Assembly (NCBI RefSeq): GCF_016595235.1
Contig: NZ_JAENHL010000007.1
Span: forward strand, 434,001 to 498,000
Direction of reading: 5' to 3'
Length of the DNA: 64,000 bases
DNA from: Taklimakanibacter albus
GTDB lineage: Bacteria; Pseudomonadota; Alphaproteobacteria; Rhizobiales; Aestuariivirgaceae
The position numbers and the translations under genes were made by a program. Shown piece after piece: positions 35,183 through 44,862 of the stretch; position 1 is the first letter of the stretch; each line of letters starts with the position of its first letter. The notes under the pieces were generated by a model that was not told where the DNA came from, made no database searches, and saw nothing but the letters and a program-made list of their open reading frames with translations.

Positions 35183-36335
35183 ACAGCGCTGGATCAATCT
35201 CTTCGCCGCCATCTCGGCCGTCACCGTCTTCGGCTTCGCGCTCGGGCTCATATTTCCCCTGCTCTCTCTGGTCATGGAGAAGCACGGCGTGCCGCCGCAC
35301 GTGATCGGCCTCAACACGGCGATGCAGCCCCTGGGCATCCTGGTCTCGGGATTCCTCGTACCGCATTTGACCAGTCGCCTCGGCACCCGGCCGGTGGCGA
35401 TCATCGCCGCCTTCCTGACTGCCACGATAATCGTGGCCTATCCCTTCACGCCGATATATTGGGCGTGGTTCGTGCTCCGCTTCCTCCACGGCCTCGCTGT
35501 CGGGGCGCTGTTCACGGTAAGTGAGGCCTGGGTGGTCGAGGCGGCCTTCGGACCGGCGCGCTCGCGCATCATGGCGCTTTATGCCAGCATCCTGTCCGTC
35601 AGCTTTGGCCTCGGCTCGGCACTGATCAGCTTCACCGGCATCGAAACCATATTGCCCTTCTTCATCGGCGCTGGCTTCCTGGCCGCCAGCACGATACCGA
35701 TGTTCTACTACCGTCCGACCGGCACCTTTATGCCCGAGACCGGGGAGCGCCAGCTTTCCATCCTGGGCTTCGCGCGTCTGGCGCCCATCCTGATCAGCGC
35801 CGTGACCCTGTTTGCTGTCATCGACGCCGCCTATCTGGGACTGATGCCCGTCTACGGGGTCAAGAAAGGTTTCGATCAGGAAACCGCGGCGCTGATGCTG
35901 ACCGCTTTCATCGTCGGCAATGCCGGGCTGCAATTCCCCATCGGCTGGATTGCCGATCACTGGAGCAAGCGCGGCATGATGGTGGTCTGCGCCTTCACGA
36001 CCGTCATCGGCAGTGCCCTCATCCCGTCCGCCTTCGGCACCTGGTTGCTCTGGCCCGTGCTGGTCGTGACCGGTGCCACCTCGGCCGGCATCTACACCAT
36101 GGCGCTGGCCGAGCTCGGCGAACGTTTCTCCGGCAACGAGCTTGTCGCCGGCACGGCCGCCTTCTCCACCACGTGGGGTGCGGGCGCCCTGGTCGGCGCC
36201 CTCATCGGCGGCTGGGCCATGGACCGGTTCGGTCCCGACGGCCTGCCCTACGCGACGGCGATGGTCTTTGCCGCCTTCGTTGTCGCCATCGCCGCCCGCA
36301 CGGCGAGCGCGGGCCGCGCCGCAAGGCGTGCTTAA
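35175..36335 (+). CDS. MFS transporter, YcaD-like, tandem copy 2
   Basis: This 386-residue protein has twelve predicted membrane spans. It shares VIGLNTAMQPLGILVSG, WAWFVLRFLHGLAVGALFT, VSEAWVVE and the C-terminal ELVAGTAAFSTTWGAG with the first copy. The 8-bp overlap implies coupled translation and equal supply of the two proteins. The TAA stop (36333-36335) interlocks with the livM stop on the other strand in the tetramer TTAA. Substrate unknown. Confidence 0.85.
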   Translation: MDRQRWINLFAAISAVTVFGFALGLIFPLLSLVMEKHGVPPHVIGLNTAMQPLGILVSGFLVPHLTSRLGTRPVAIIAAFLTATIIVAYPFTPIYWAWFVLRFLHGLAVGALFTVSEAWVVEAAFGPARSRIMALYASILSVSFGLGSALISFTGIETILPFFIGAGFLAASTIPMFYYRPTGTFMPETGERQLSILGFARLAPILISAVTLFAVIDAAYLGLMPVYGVKKGFDQETAALMLTAFIVGNAGLQFPIGWIADHWSKRGMMVVCAFTTVIGSALIPSAFGTWLLWPVLVVTGATSAGIYTMALAELGERFSGNELVAGTAAFSTTWGAGALVGALIGGWAMDRFGPDGLPYATAMVFAAFVVAIAARTASAGRAARRA

Positions 36336-37336
36336 CCCGTTTTCACGGACCAAGTGAATTCGCGGCTGCCCATGATGCCGCGCGGCCGCGCCAAGAGCAC
36401 GATCAGCATCATCAAAGCAAGGCCGATTTCCCGCAATCCCGGCAGCGCCGGCACCATCAGGCCGGCGAATTCGAAGCCGCCTGAAACGATCCGCAGCATC
36501 TCGGCACAGCCCGCCACCAGGAATGTGCCGATGACCGCGCCGGAAAGACTTCTGATTCCGCCAATGACGAGCATCGCGAGCGTCAGATAGGTAAACTCGA
36601 AATAGAACTGGCTGACCGTCAATACGCCGCGGAAATGCCCTTGCAATATGCCACCCAGCGCGACCAGCGCGGCGGACAGAACAAAGGCCCACAGGCGCAC
36701 GGCGCGAACCGAGATGCCGGTGGCCTTGGCCGCCACCTCGTCCTCGCGCGAAGCTTGCAACATCAGGCCGTAACGTGACGTCTTGAATAGGAAGGCGACG
36801 AACAGCGCCAGAAGCGCCGAGATCAGAGCCGCACCGATGCCGGTTGCGAGCGGCAGGCCCACCAGCGAGCTCGTGCCTCGTGTATAGGCGTCGGTATTGG
36901 CGAGGACCGTTGTCACGATGGCGAGCCAGGCGACGGTTGCGATGCTGGCGCCGAGCCCCGACAGCTGGACGATGATTACCCCGATGAGCAGCCCCACAAG
37001 CGAGGCGAAGGCTACGCCGATGGCGGCGCCCGTCGGCAGACCCACTTGCGTCGACAGCGCGAAGGCCGGAAGTTGCGGAAGAAAGATTTTCTTGGCGGCG
37101 ACCGGCAAGGTGAACCAGGCGGCGCTATAGGCGCCGAGCGCCGCAAAGCTCGCATGCCCGAAGGAGAACACCCCGGAATTTCCGACGAAGACCGCAAGGC
37201 CCAGCACCACGACCAGCTTCACCAGCATGTCGATGACGAAGCGTTGGAAAATATCCGATCCGGCCCAGCCGATACCGGCGACGGCGAGGATCACCAGAGA
37301 CAGCAAAATGAATGTCGACCAGCGCCGCGTCATCAT
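36332..37336 (-). CDS. livM: Branched-chain amino-acid-type ABC transporter permease LivM
   Basis: This 334-residue inner-membrane permease has about nine or ten spans and the LivM signatures GNSGVFSFGHASFAALGAYS (about 50-69), the cytoplasmic SREDEVAAKATGISV coupling loop (about 200-214) and GGIRSLSGAVIGTFLVAG. It is the last gene of a seven-gene run (hyuA, hyuB, binding protein, livG, livF, livH, livM) linked by 4-bp overlaps from livG onward. Despite the family name, such systems import many amides and small acids, so the substrate is probably the one handled by HyuAB. Confidence 0.92.
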   Translation of the reverse strand: MMTRRWSTFILLSLVILAVAGIGWAGSDIFQRFVIDMLVKLVVVLGLAVFVGNSGVFSFGHASFAALGAYSAAWFTLPVAAKKIFLPQLPAFALSTQVGLPTGAAIGVAFASLVGLLIGVIIVQLSGLGASIATVAWLAIVTTVLANTDAYTRGTSSLVGLPLATGIGAALISALLALFVAFLFKTSRYGLMLQASREDEVAAKATGISVRAVRLWAFVLSAALVALGGILQGHFRGVLTVSQFYFEFTYLTLAMLVIGGIRSLSGAVIGTFLVAGCAEMLRIVSGGFEFAGLMVPALPGLREIGLALMMLIVLLARPRGIMGSREFTWSVKTG

Positions 37337-38217
37337 ACGCGCTCCCTCGAGCCAACGCCTTGAAAGAGCCCATCCGGCCGCAACACCAGGATCGCGATGA
37401 CCACGGCATAGACGAAAGCCTCACGAAAAACCCGCAATTCGGGCGGCAGCAGTGCCTGCAGACACACCGTCACCACGCCGACGATCATCCCGCCGAATAC
37501 CGCGCCGACGAGACTCCCCATTCCACCGATGACCGTCGCGACGAACCCTACCAAAGCAAGCTGCAGCCCATAGGTCGGCGCCGCGGTGCCGGTCTGTGCC
37601 GCGAAGAGAACGGCAACGACCGCCGACAGCACGCCGGTCAAGGCGAAGGCAACGGCGATCACGCGATCGCCCTTGATTCCCAGAAGCCGCGCCATCCTGA
37701 AATCGACCGCGGCTGCCCGCATCTCGATCCCGATGCGTGTGCGCCGCAGGAAGAGCGCGATACCGGTCAGCAGGCCGACGGCGACGCAGATCGTCAGGAT
37801 ATTCAGGCGTGGAATGCGGATCTCCCCGATCATGACCGGCAAGCCGAGCTCCGGGATGATGTTGAACCCTATGGGACGCGCCCCGAAGATGAGAACCAGC
37901 ACATTCTGCAGGAGATAGCTGAGCGCAAAGCTGGTGATCAGCATCGTCGCCGGATCGGCGTCGCGCACCGGTTTGAAGGCGAGGCGGTCGGCAAGGAGTG
38001 CCAGCAGTACGACGACGAGAACCGTCAGGATCGCGGCGAGCGGAAACCACAGGCCGACGGTGAGCATCAATGTGTAGATGCCGATGGTCACGAACTCTCC
38101 TTGTGCGAAATTGACCAGCCGCATGACACCGAAGAGCAGGCCGATACCCAAAGCCGAGAGCGCATAGACCGCTCCCACGCTCACCGCATCGACCAGGGTC
38201 TGGATGACGTAGATCAT
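37333..38217 (-). CDS. livH: Branched-chain amino-acid-type ABC transporter permease LivH
   Basis: This 294-residue permease has about eight spans. LivH signatures are ALGIGLLFGVMRLVNFAQGE (about 22-41), EMRAAAVDFRMARLLGI as the coupling loop, and GGMGSLVGAVFGGMIVG. It overlaps livF and livM by 4 bp each. It forms the membrane channel with LivM. Confidence 0.93.
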   Translation of the reverse strand: MIYVIQTLVDAVSVGAVYALSALGIGLLFGVMRLVNFAQGEFVTIGIYTLMLTVGLWFPLAAILTVLVVVLLALLADRLAFKPVRDADPATMLITSFALSYLLQNVLVLIFGARPIGFNIIPELGLPVMIGEIRIPRLNILTICVAVGLLTGIALFLRRTRIGIEMRAAAVDFRMARLLGIKGDRVIAVAFALTGVLSAVVAVLFAAQTGTAAPTYGLQLALVGFVATVIGGMGSLVGAVFGGMIVGVVTVCLQALLPPELRVFREAFVYAVVIAILVLRPDGLFQGVGSRERV

Positions 38218-38945
38218 TGACGTGCTCCGAGCGCGACACCGCCAAGATAGGAGGCATGCAGCTGCTCATCGGCCAGAATCTCAGCGGCAAGCCCTGATGC
38301 CTGGACAGCCCCGCTGCTCAGCACGATCACGCGGTCGGCAACCTCATCGATACGGGCTGGATTCTGCTCGATCAGCAGCAAGGTGGTGCCCAGGCTCTTC
38401 AACTCGGAGAGGATCGCATAGATCTTGTCGACCATCACAGGAGACAGCCCGAGCGACGGCTCGTCCAGGATCAGCAGGCGGGGCTTCGACAGCAGCGCGC
38501 GCGCAATAGCCAGTTGCTGCTGCTCGCCGCCCGAAAGCCGGGTCGCCATCCCGTTGCGCCGCTCATGCAGAATGGGAAACATCTCATAACTCTGTGCCAT
38601 GGCATGTCGGGCGGAGCTTCGATCAGCGAGAACGGTCGTGCCGAGCAGCAGATTCTCGTCAACGGTAAGGCCCTCAAAGATATGGCGCCCCTCGGGAACC
38701 AGCGCCACGCCGAGGCGCGCCGTCGCCTCCGGGCCAAGCCCCAGCAGCGAGCGCCCGGAGAATTCGATCCGCCCAGAGGCTGGCCTGACGATGCCGGTGA
38801 TCGCGAGCGTCAGGGTCGACTTTCCGGCGCCGTTGGCGCCGACCACCGCCAGGGTCTCGCCCTCCCCGATCCGCAGCGAGACGTCGCGGATCGCCGGTAT
38901 CGGGCCGTATTTCACCGTGATATTCTCGATGGCCAGCAGGGTCAC
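38214..38945 (-). CDS. livF: ABC transporter ATP-binding protein LivF
   Basis: This 243-residue ATPase has Walker A GANGAGKST (about 35-43), signature LSGGEQQQLAIARAL (about 138-152), Walker B LLILDEPSLGLSP and switch His region LLLIEQN. It energises the Liv-type importer together with LivG. It overlaps livG and livH by 4 bp each. Confidence 0.94.
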   Translation of the reverse strand: MTLLAIENITVKYGPIPAIRDVSLRIGEGETLAVVGANGAGKSTLTLAITGIVRPASGRIEFSGRSLLGLGPEATARLGVALVPEGRHIFEGLTVDENLLLGTTVLADRSSARHAMAQSYEMFPILHERRNGMATRLSGGEQQQLAIARALLSKPRLLILDEPSLGLSPVMVDKIYAILSELKSLGTTLLLIEQNPARIDEVADRVIVLSSGAVQASGLAAEILADEQLHASYLGGVALGARQ

Positions 38946-39673
38946 GGGCGCGCCCTCTCTCTTCCAGGGCCGAGATAGGCCTGACGCACCAGAGGATCCT
39001 GACCTATCAAGTCTGGCGTTCCCCGCGCGATGACCCGGCCACCATCCATGACGACGAGTCTCTCGCAGACCGACATGACCAGCGTCATATTATGTTCTAC
39101 CAGCAGCAGCCCCAGTCCCGTCTGATCGCGTAAGGCCACGAGCGTGCGGTCCAGCTCCTCGACTTCGCCCGGGGTCATGCCGGCCGCCGGCTCATCGAGC
39201 AGCAGAAAACGCGGCCGCAGGCCGAGTGCCCGGGCGATCGCCAGCCGTCGCTGATGTGCGTAGGATAGCGATCCAGCCGGTTTCTCCTTCAGGTCGGAGA
39301 TCCCCATGAGGGCGAGCAGCTCCGTTACATCCGGAGCGCCCTTGCCCAGCACGGCGACCGCTGCCGCAACATTCTCGGCCACCGTCAGATCCCGGAAAAG
39401 TCGCACTGATTGGAAGGTCCGAACGATGCCGGCACGCGAAATGCGATGGGGAGGCATCCCAGCAAGCGATACGTCGCCGAGGAAGACAGTGCCCCGAGAC
39501 GGCTTTTGAAAGCCGGAGAGTACATTGACCATCGTGCTCTTGCCGGCCCCATTGGACCCGATCAACCCGACGATCTCACCGGCGCCGACATCGAGGTCAA
39601 TTCCAGCGAGCGCTACGAGTCCCCCGAAACTGACACCGACATCACGCGCGGTCAACCGAACCGCATCCATCAT
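38942..39673 (-). CDS. livG: ABC transporter ATP-binding protein LivG
   Basis: This 243-residue ATPase has Walker A GSNGAGKST, signature LSYAHQRRLAIARAL (the LSY form typical of LivG) and Walker B FLLLDEPAAGMTPGE. The C-terminal tail is typical of LivG-type proteins (DPLVRQAYLGPGRER). It begins 18 bp after the binding-protein gene. Confidence 0.94.
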   Translation of the reverse strand: MMDAVRLTARDVGVSFGGLVALAGIDLDVGAGEIVGLIGSNGAGKSTMVNVLSGFQKPSRGTVFLGDVSLAGMPPHRISRAGIVRTFQSVRLFRDLTVAENVAAAVAVLGKGAPDVTELLALMGISDLKEKPAGSLSYAHQRRLAIARALGLRPRFLLLDEPAAGMTPGEVEELDRTLVALRDQTGLGLLLVEHNMTLVMSVCERLVVMDGGRVIARGTPDLIGQDPLVRQAYLGPGRERARP

Positions 39674-39691
39674 CCTGCTTCCCGGCGCGGA

Positions 39692-40873
39692 TCAGAATTT
39701 GAGCTCGGGGATCACTTCGCTCGAGAAGCGCCCGATCGGCTCATGCTTGCCATTCACGATATTGAAGACGAGCATCGGCCGGTCGAGATTTATGTGGGCT
39801 TCCGGCGTGAAGCTTGTTTTCCCGGCAAGGAACGGCTCGTCCTTGAGCTTGTCGAGTTCGGCGCGCACCGCATCCGTGTCGAAAGTGCCGGCCCGCTCCA
39901 CCGCAAGCGCCCAGGCCTCGATGACGGAGTATCCGGTCAGCGCATGCGACGTCGCCGGCTGCTCGCCGAATTTGGCCGTGAACCTGGTGGTGAAATCGTT
40001 GATCTTGGCATCCGGGTCGTTACCGAACGCCGAGCCATAGGCAAGAACGTAGAAATTGCTCAGATCAGGGACCGCACCCAGCCAATAGGCGCCGTCCATC
40101 GATTCACCCGCCAGCAAGGGCAGATCGATGCCAGTTGCACGGATCTGGCGAATGAAGGACGCACCGGCACTGCCGGCGCCACAGAACATCACCGCTTCCG
40201 GCTGCTTGGGACTGGCCTTCAACCGGCTGATCTGGCCGGCAATGGAGGTATCGTTCAAGCCGTGGAAATTGTCCTTGCCCACAATGCCGGCCTCGCCGGC
40301 GAGCTCGATGAAGCGGCGCTCGAAAGACGCGCATAGCGACTTCATATATTCGCCGCTCGTATCCGTCAGCAGATAGGCTGTCTTGAGATTGGCCTGCTTG
40401 TACGCGAACTCTGCCAATATCGAACCCTGAGTGAGGGTGGCCGTGGCCAAGGTGTAAGCATTCGGGCCAATGCCCTGAACGCCGAACTTCGGATCCGCCG
40501 CGCAGGAGGAGAAGGCAAAGACATTCTGGCTTTGCGCGACGATTGCCGCCGGCGCGCCGAAATCGAAATCACAGGTGACCATGATCACCCGGGCGCCTTT
40601 GCCGATGACATCGGTGGCGGCAATGGCACCGACATCGACGTCCGATTTCGTATCGGAGGCCACCGCGATCAGCTTCTTGCCGAGCAGGCCGCCCTTCGTA
40701 TTGATGTCGTCGATCGCAAGCTGCGCGGCTTTATAAGGGCCATCGTCATAGGGCGCAATGAAGCCTGAAAGCGCCAGAGCAAATCCAACCTTCACATCCT
40801 CGTCCGCCAGTGCATAGCCGCCGCCGAGCAGCAATGCCAGCATGGCTGCCTTGATCGCATAGATTTTCTTCAT
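39692..40873 (-). CDS. Substrate-binding protein of the Liv-type ABC transporter
   Basis: This 393-residue protein has a signal peptide (MKKIYAIKAAMLALLLGGGYALA). The type I periplasmic-binding fold shows VKVGFALALSGFIAPYDDGP at the N-terminus, VTCDFDFGAPAAIVAQSQNV and LTGYSVIEAWALAVERAG. It belongs to the amino-acid/amide-binding family (peripla_BP_6). The binding pocket cannot be assigned by eye. It is placed between hyuB (38 bp gap) and livG (18 bp gap), which makes the hyu substrate the likely ligand. Confidence 0.9.
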   Translation of the reverse strand: MKKIYAIKAAMLALLLGGGYALADEDVKVGFALALSGFIAPYDDGPYKAAQLAIDDINTKGGLLGKKLIAVASDTKSDVDVGAIAATDVIGKGARVIMVTCDFDFGAPAAIVAQSQNVFAFSSCAADPKFGVQGIGPNAYTLATATLTQGSILAEFAYKQANLKTAYLLTDTSGEYMKSLCASFERRFIELAGEAGIVGKDNFHGLNDTSIAGQISRLKASPKQPEAVMFCGAGSAGASFIRQIRATGIDLPLLAGESMDGAYWLGAVPDLSNFYVLAYGSAFGNDPDAKINDFTTRFTAKFGEQPATSHALTGYSVIEAWALAVERAGTFDTDAVRAELDKLKDEPFLAGKTSFTPEAHINLDRPMLVFNIVNGKHEPIGRFSSEVIPELKF

Positions 40874-40911
40874 CTGTCGTTCCCTCGTTTGTTTTCTTGA
40901 TTACTGCCTGT

Positions 40912-42687
40912 CTACCGCTCGGCGTGACGAAGCCTCACGGTTTCATTGCGATCGAGCGAGCCGTCCTCACTGACAGCCACGCGATAGACGTCGCGCGCCC
41001 TTTGTGCCGATATCCACTTTTCGGCGACATCGCGCGCGACCGTCTCCGCCTCGCGTTCCGCCGGATTGCCATAGCCGCCGCCACCGCAGGAGATCGACAG
41101 CAGTCTCTCACCCTCATGAATGGTGACTTGGGCGCAGGCATCGAGGCGCTGCAGCGTGCCGTCACGCCTGACGCGGAACTGGTCCGCCTTACCGCCGGCG
41201 CCACCGCCGCGCACGCCGCGCGCCGCATTGACGGTGCCGTCGCTCACATAGGCGACCTGCATGTCACATCCGACCGGCCCGAATTCGACCGACATGGACG
41301 GCGCGCCGCGAAACCGGCCCGCCCCTTCCGTGTCGGGCACGAGCTTGCGTGAGAAGACGCGCAAGGGTTGGCGCATTTCATCGAGCTCGACGCTGTCCAG
41401 ATTGCACATGCCGGCACCACCGACATGCCCGATGACCAGCCAGGCATCGGAGCGCGGTGCCGCGGCACCACCGGTCTCACCGAGAAAGATGTGATTGACG
41501 AATTCCTTCCCGGCCGGATCCACGCCGGAAATGACCCCACCCGCCGGCGCGATGACGGCGCCACATTCGGCCATGCCTGCCCCATTGGCGATCTCCGCGA
41601 TCGCGGCCTGGACGGCATTGGCAACCCGGTCGGCGACATTTGTGGTCGCGACGGAAGTGGATGTGGGATGCCGAGGAATGCCGACCACGCAATTCTCGCG
41701 CAGTTTGACATCAATGCGCCGGCAGGATCCGGCATTCTTGGGAACCCGGTGATCGATGGAATTGAATATGCCGACCATGGCGGCGGTACGCGCGCAGGCT
41801 TCCGATAGATTGAGGCCGCAGGGCAGGCAGTCCGGATTGCGGGTGAGATCGACGGCGATGCGCGCTTCCCTTGGATTGAGGGAAACATCGACGGTGACCG
41901 GGATACCCTCCTCCGGCGCGCCCGGAAAGCGATCATGGGTGCTGGTCCGGGTCATCCGGCCACCCGGCATCGCGGTGACGGCTTCCACCATGCGCTTCTC
42001 CGAATAGTCGAGCCAGGTGGCGCTGAAGTTCTCCAGCGTATCCCAACCGACTTCTTCCGCCAGCACCATGATCTCTCTCTCGCCGATGCGCGCCGACGCC
42101 ACCATGGCCAGGAAATCTCCCCACCATTGATCGGGCACTCTGATCCGCATCCGGCACATGCGGACGAAGTCCTGATCCGTTTCGTAATTCTCCTGCACTT
42201 TCACGGATGGGAAGATCAGTGCGCCTTCCTCGTAAACATCCCTGGCGGCGCCGTGATATGTGGTCGCGATCGAATTGCCGATATCGGCCTGATGGGCCTT
42301 CGCCAGTACGGTGAAGCGATGGGTACCCTCATGGTCCATGACGGGCACCAGAAGCGTATGATCGGCGGCATGGCTGCACCCGTGATAGGGTGAGTTGTTG
42401 AGAAAGGCATCGCCGCGTTTGAGCACCGGACTATGCTCTTTCATCGCCCGCGCCATGATGTCGGGCCCGGCGAGCACATGGATCGGCAGGCCTTCATTGG
42501 CGACGAGGAGCTCGGCGCCGGCGGTAACGATGCAGCAGGAGAAGTCGCGGGCGATATTGATGACACCGGATCGTGCGGTTCTGAGCAGCGTATTCGCCAT
42601 CTTGCGCGTAACGCCTTCGAGGCGATGGGCAAGGATGGCGAGCTGCACGCCGTCCAATCTGGCTTCTTTGTCAATCTGCTGGGTCAC
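40912..42687 (-). CDS. hyuB: Hydantoinase B/oxoprolinase-family subunit (HyuB)
   Basis: This 591-residue protein matches the HyuB family from start (AILAHRLEGVTRKMANTLLR) to end (CGGGGYGNPAEREAETVARD). Internal marks are DAFLNNSPYHGCSHAADHTL and LPCGLNLSEACARTAAMVGI. With HyuA it forms an ATP-dependent enzyme; family members open hydantoin-type rings or 5-oxoproline, or carboxylate ketones (acetone or acetophenone carboxylase). The length and lack of a gamma-subunit gene fit hydantoinase/oxoprolinase better than acetone carboxylase, but this is an inference. It overlaps hyuA by 4 bp. Confidence 0.88.
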   Translation of the reverse strand: MTQQIDKEARLDGVQLAILAHRLEGVTRKMANTLLRTARSGVINIARDFSCCIVTAGAELLVANEGLPIHVLAGPDIMARAMKEHSPVLKRGDAFLNNSPYHGCSHAADHTLLVPVMDHEGTHRFTVLAKAHQADIGNSIATTYHGAARDVYEEGALIFPSVKVQENYETDQDFVRMCRMRIRVPDQWWGDFLAMVASARIGEREIMVLAEEVGWDTLENFSATWLDYSEKRMVEAVTAMPGGRMTRTSTHDRFPGAPEEGIPVTVDVSLNPREARIAVDLTRNPDCLPCGLNLSEACARTAAMVGIFNSIDHRVPKNAGSCRRIDVKLRENCVVGIPRHPTSTSVATTNVADRVANAVQAAIAEIANGAGMAECGAVIAPAGGVISGVDPAGKEFVNHIFLGETGGAAAPRSDAWLVIGHVGGAGMCNLDSVELDEMRQPLRVFSRKLVPDTEGAGRFRGAPSMSVEFGPVGCDMQVAYVSDGTVNAARGVRGGGAGGKADQFRVRRDGTLQRLDACAQVTIHEGERLLSISCGGGGYGNPAEREAETVARDVAEKWISAQRARDVYRVAVSEDGSLDRNETVRLRHAER

Positions 42688-44759
42688 TGTGTGGCCCCCA
42701 TATTTATGGAAAGACTGCCGGACGGTCGCCGGGCAGCCGCCACACCGGGCTCGACGACGACAGTCGTGAAGGGGCTTTCGACGATCAGCGGCCCGGTAAC
42801 GAATTCATTGACGGCCAGCGCCTCGAAATTGTGGACAGGCACGTCGCACCAGCCCTTCTGCGCGAAGAAGCTGCGCCGGGTCGAGGAGCCAACCTCTTCC
42901 TCGTCGGTACGGGCCAAATCTATGCCGCCCGTATCCTTGAACCGGCAATGCACCTGCGCCCGCCAGCCGACGATCTCGATGGGAGACGACGGATCGGAGA
43001 AATTGAAGAGTTCCTGATGTGTCTTGTGGAAGTCGTCGATGAACGCGCCAAGATCGGTAGGTGTCAGAATTTTCCCGGACCGCAGCGGGACCTCTATCTC
43101 CCAGACCTGGGTCGAATAGCGGGCATCGGCCGTGTAGCTGATCTCCACACTTTCGGCGCCCGCACCGGACGCGGCGGCGAAGGCCTGGCAACGCTCGGCC
43201 AATCCGCTGAGCACATCCGAAATGCGATCAAAGTCGAAGCGATCCGTCGCGGCGAAGGCAGCTGCTTGATAATGCGCCTTGAGGCCCGACATCATGGCCC
43301 CAGCCGCCGAAAGTGCGGCCCCCACGGCGGGGATCAACAGAGTCCGGCACCCAAGCCGCTTGGCGATCCGCACCGAATTCAAGCCGGCACCGCCACCGCC
43401 GCCGATGAGGATGGCATCTTTGGGATCGATTCCCTGATTGACCGTGATCGTATTGATGGCCTGCACCATGTTTTCGGTCACGACCGCGAGTATGGCGTCG
43501 GCAGCGGCCTCAACTGAAATGCCAAGCGGTTCCGCCACTCTTTTCCGGATCGCTGCTTCGGCCAGCTTCCTGTCGAGCTTCATTGCTCCACCGAGAAACG
43601 AGTCGCCATCGAGGTGACCGAGAACCAGCGAAGCATCGGTGACGGTGGGTTCGACGCCGCCCTTTCCATAGGCGACGGGCCCTGGAACCGAGCCGGCGCT
43701 TTGCGGCCCCACATGCAGGAGTCCGCCTGAATCGACCCAGGCGATCGAGCCGCCACCGGCACCTACGCTCTTCACATCGACCCAGGGGAATCCGATCATG
43801 GTGCCGCGATGCGGCGCGCCGATCCATGTCTCCCGGATGATGGGGACATGTCCTTTGCGCACCAGGCTGACATCATAGGTGGTGCCGCCGGTATCGGCGA
43901 CGATCGCCGTCGTCGATCCTTCATCGATGGCTGCGAAGTGACGTCCTGCCATCGGCGCCATGGAAGGCCCGGAATTCACGATATGGATCGGCGCCGTCGC
44001 GGCATCCTTGGCATCGATAACACCGCCTTGCGACGTGATCACCAGAACGCGTCCCGGAAATCCCGCTTCCCTGAGGCGCGCCTCGAGATTGGACATGTAG
44101 ATGCCCATCATCGGCTTGAGCGACGCGTCGATGGCGGCCGACGAGGCGCGGCGGAATTCCCGGATGATCGGGTTGAGCTCATGAGAGAGCGTGACAGGAA
44201 TACCCGGAAGATGTGTGCCGAGAAGCGTCCCGATGCGTTGTTCATGATACGGATTGACAATCGACCACAACAGACAGACGGCGACGGCTTCGACGCGTTG
44301 CCGCTTCAGCGTGACGGCGATGCTCGCGATCTCTTCTTCATCGAGCGGAAGCATCACCGACCCATCCGGCAGCGTCCGTTCGGTGACCTCGAAGGTCAAG
44401 GCTCGGGGAATATAGGGTTCTGGATTGGGGTGATCGAAATTGAAAGGATCCGTACGCCCGCCCTCGCGTAGAACGAGCATGTCGCCATGGCCTTTGGTCG
44501 CAATGAAAGCGGTCTTCGCCGTCCGGCCTGTGACGATGGCGTTGAGCGCATGTGTCGTTCCGTGGACAAGAAGCCTGCCTTCGGAAAGAAAGGCCGCACG
44601 GGTCATTCCATATTCGGCGGCGGCGACTTCTAGAACATTGAGCACGCCGGAGATCGGATCGGCCGGCGTCGTCGAGGACTTGAACATCCGACAAAATCCG
44701 GACGCATCCTTGACGACGAGATCGGTAAAGGTGCCGCCTGTATCAATGGCGAACTGCAT
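42684..44759 (-). CDS. hyuA: Hydantoinase A/oxoprolinase-family subunit (HyuA)
   Basis: This 691-residue protein has the N-terminal Hydant_A_N ATP-binding domain (FAIDTGGTFTDLVVKDASG), the central hydantoinase A domain with VADTGGTTYDVSLVRKG (about 270-285), and ILIGGGGGAGLNSVRIAKRL (about 445-465). It has the usual HyuA length and hydrolyses ATP to drive ring or amide opening with HyuB. It is the first gene of the seven-gene uptake operon. Two copies of the TGTGATCACA-type operator precede it, one overlapping the -10 region. Confidence 0.9.
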   Translation of the reverse strand: MQFAIDTGGTFTDLVVKDASGFCRMFKSSTTPADPISGVLNVLEVAAAEYGMTRAAFLSEGRLLVHGTTHALNAIVTGRTAKTAFIATKGHGDMLVLREGGRTDPFNFDHPNPEPYIPRALTFEVTERTLPDGSVMLPLDEEEIASIAVTLKRQRVEAVAVCLLWSIVNPYHEQRIGTLLGTHLPGIPVTLSHELNPIIREFRRASSAAIDASLKPMMGIYMSNLEARLREAGFPGRVLVITSQGGVIDAKDAATAPIHIVNSGPSMAPMAGRHFAAIDEGSTTAIVADTGGTTYDVSLVRKGHVPIIRETWIGAPHRGTMIGFPWVDVKSVGAGGGSIAWVDSGGLLHVGPQSAGSVPGPVAYGKGGVEPTVTDASLVLGHLDGDSFLGGAMKLDRKLAEAAIRKRVAEPLGISVEAAADAILAVVTENMVQAINTITVNQGIDPKDAILIGGGGGAGLNSVRIAKRLGCRTLLIPAVGAALSAAGAMMSGLKAHYQAAAFAATDRFDFDRISDVLSGLAERCQAFAAASGAGAESVEISYTADARYSTQVWEIEVPLRSGKILTPTDLGAFIDDFHKTHQELFNFSDPSSPIEIVGWRAQVHCRFKDTGGIDLARTDEEEVGSSTRRSFFAQKGWCDVPVHNFEALAVNEFVTGPLIVESPFTTVVVEPGVAAARRPSGSLSINMGATQ

Positions 44760-44810
44760 ACACGTCCTCTCTGCTCACTGGTCAGCGGCTGACTGTCATT
44801 CCGCTGTTTC

Positions 44811-44832
44811 TTATTCTGTGATCTCATATTAA
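44811..44832. promoter_or_regulatory. Candidate GntR operator A (hyuA proximal)
   Basis: TTATTC-TGTGATCTCA-TATTAA: a 22-bp site whose core differs by one base from the perfect palindrome TGTGATCACA. It lies just downstream of TTGACA (minus strand, 44846-44841) and covers where the -10 of hyuA should be, so a bound regulator would block the promoter. It matches the operators upstream of the BKACE gene in 18 of 22 positions (compared with site D). Confidence 0.7.
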
Positions 44833-44840
44833 GAAACGAC

Positions 44841-44846
44841 TGTCAA
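44841..44846 (-). promoter_or_regulatory. Candidate -35 element of the hyuA promoter
   Basis: TTGACA on the minus strand, followed by G and C-rich bases as in the BKACE promoter (TTGACAGTCG here, TTGACAGACG there). A strong -10 hexamer at standard spacing is not visible, and operator A occupies that place. The -35 is the better-supported half of this promoter. Confidence 0.45.
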
Positions 44847-44862
44847 CTCGCGCGACGGGCTT

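Noticed and set aside
40912-44759. HyuAB as acetone carboxylase
   Set aside because: No gamma-subunit gene is adjacent, and the surrounding importer and BKACE genes suit an amide substrate better; not fully excluded.
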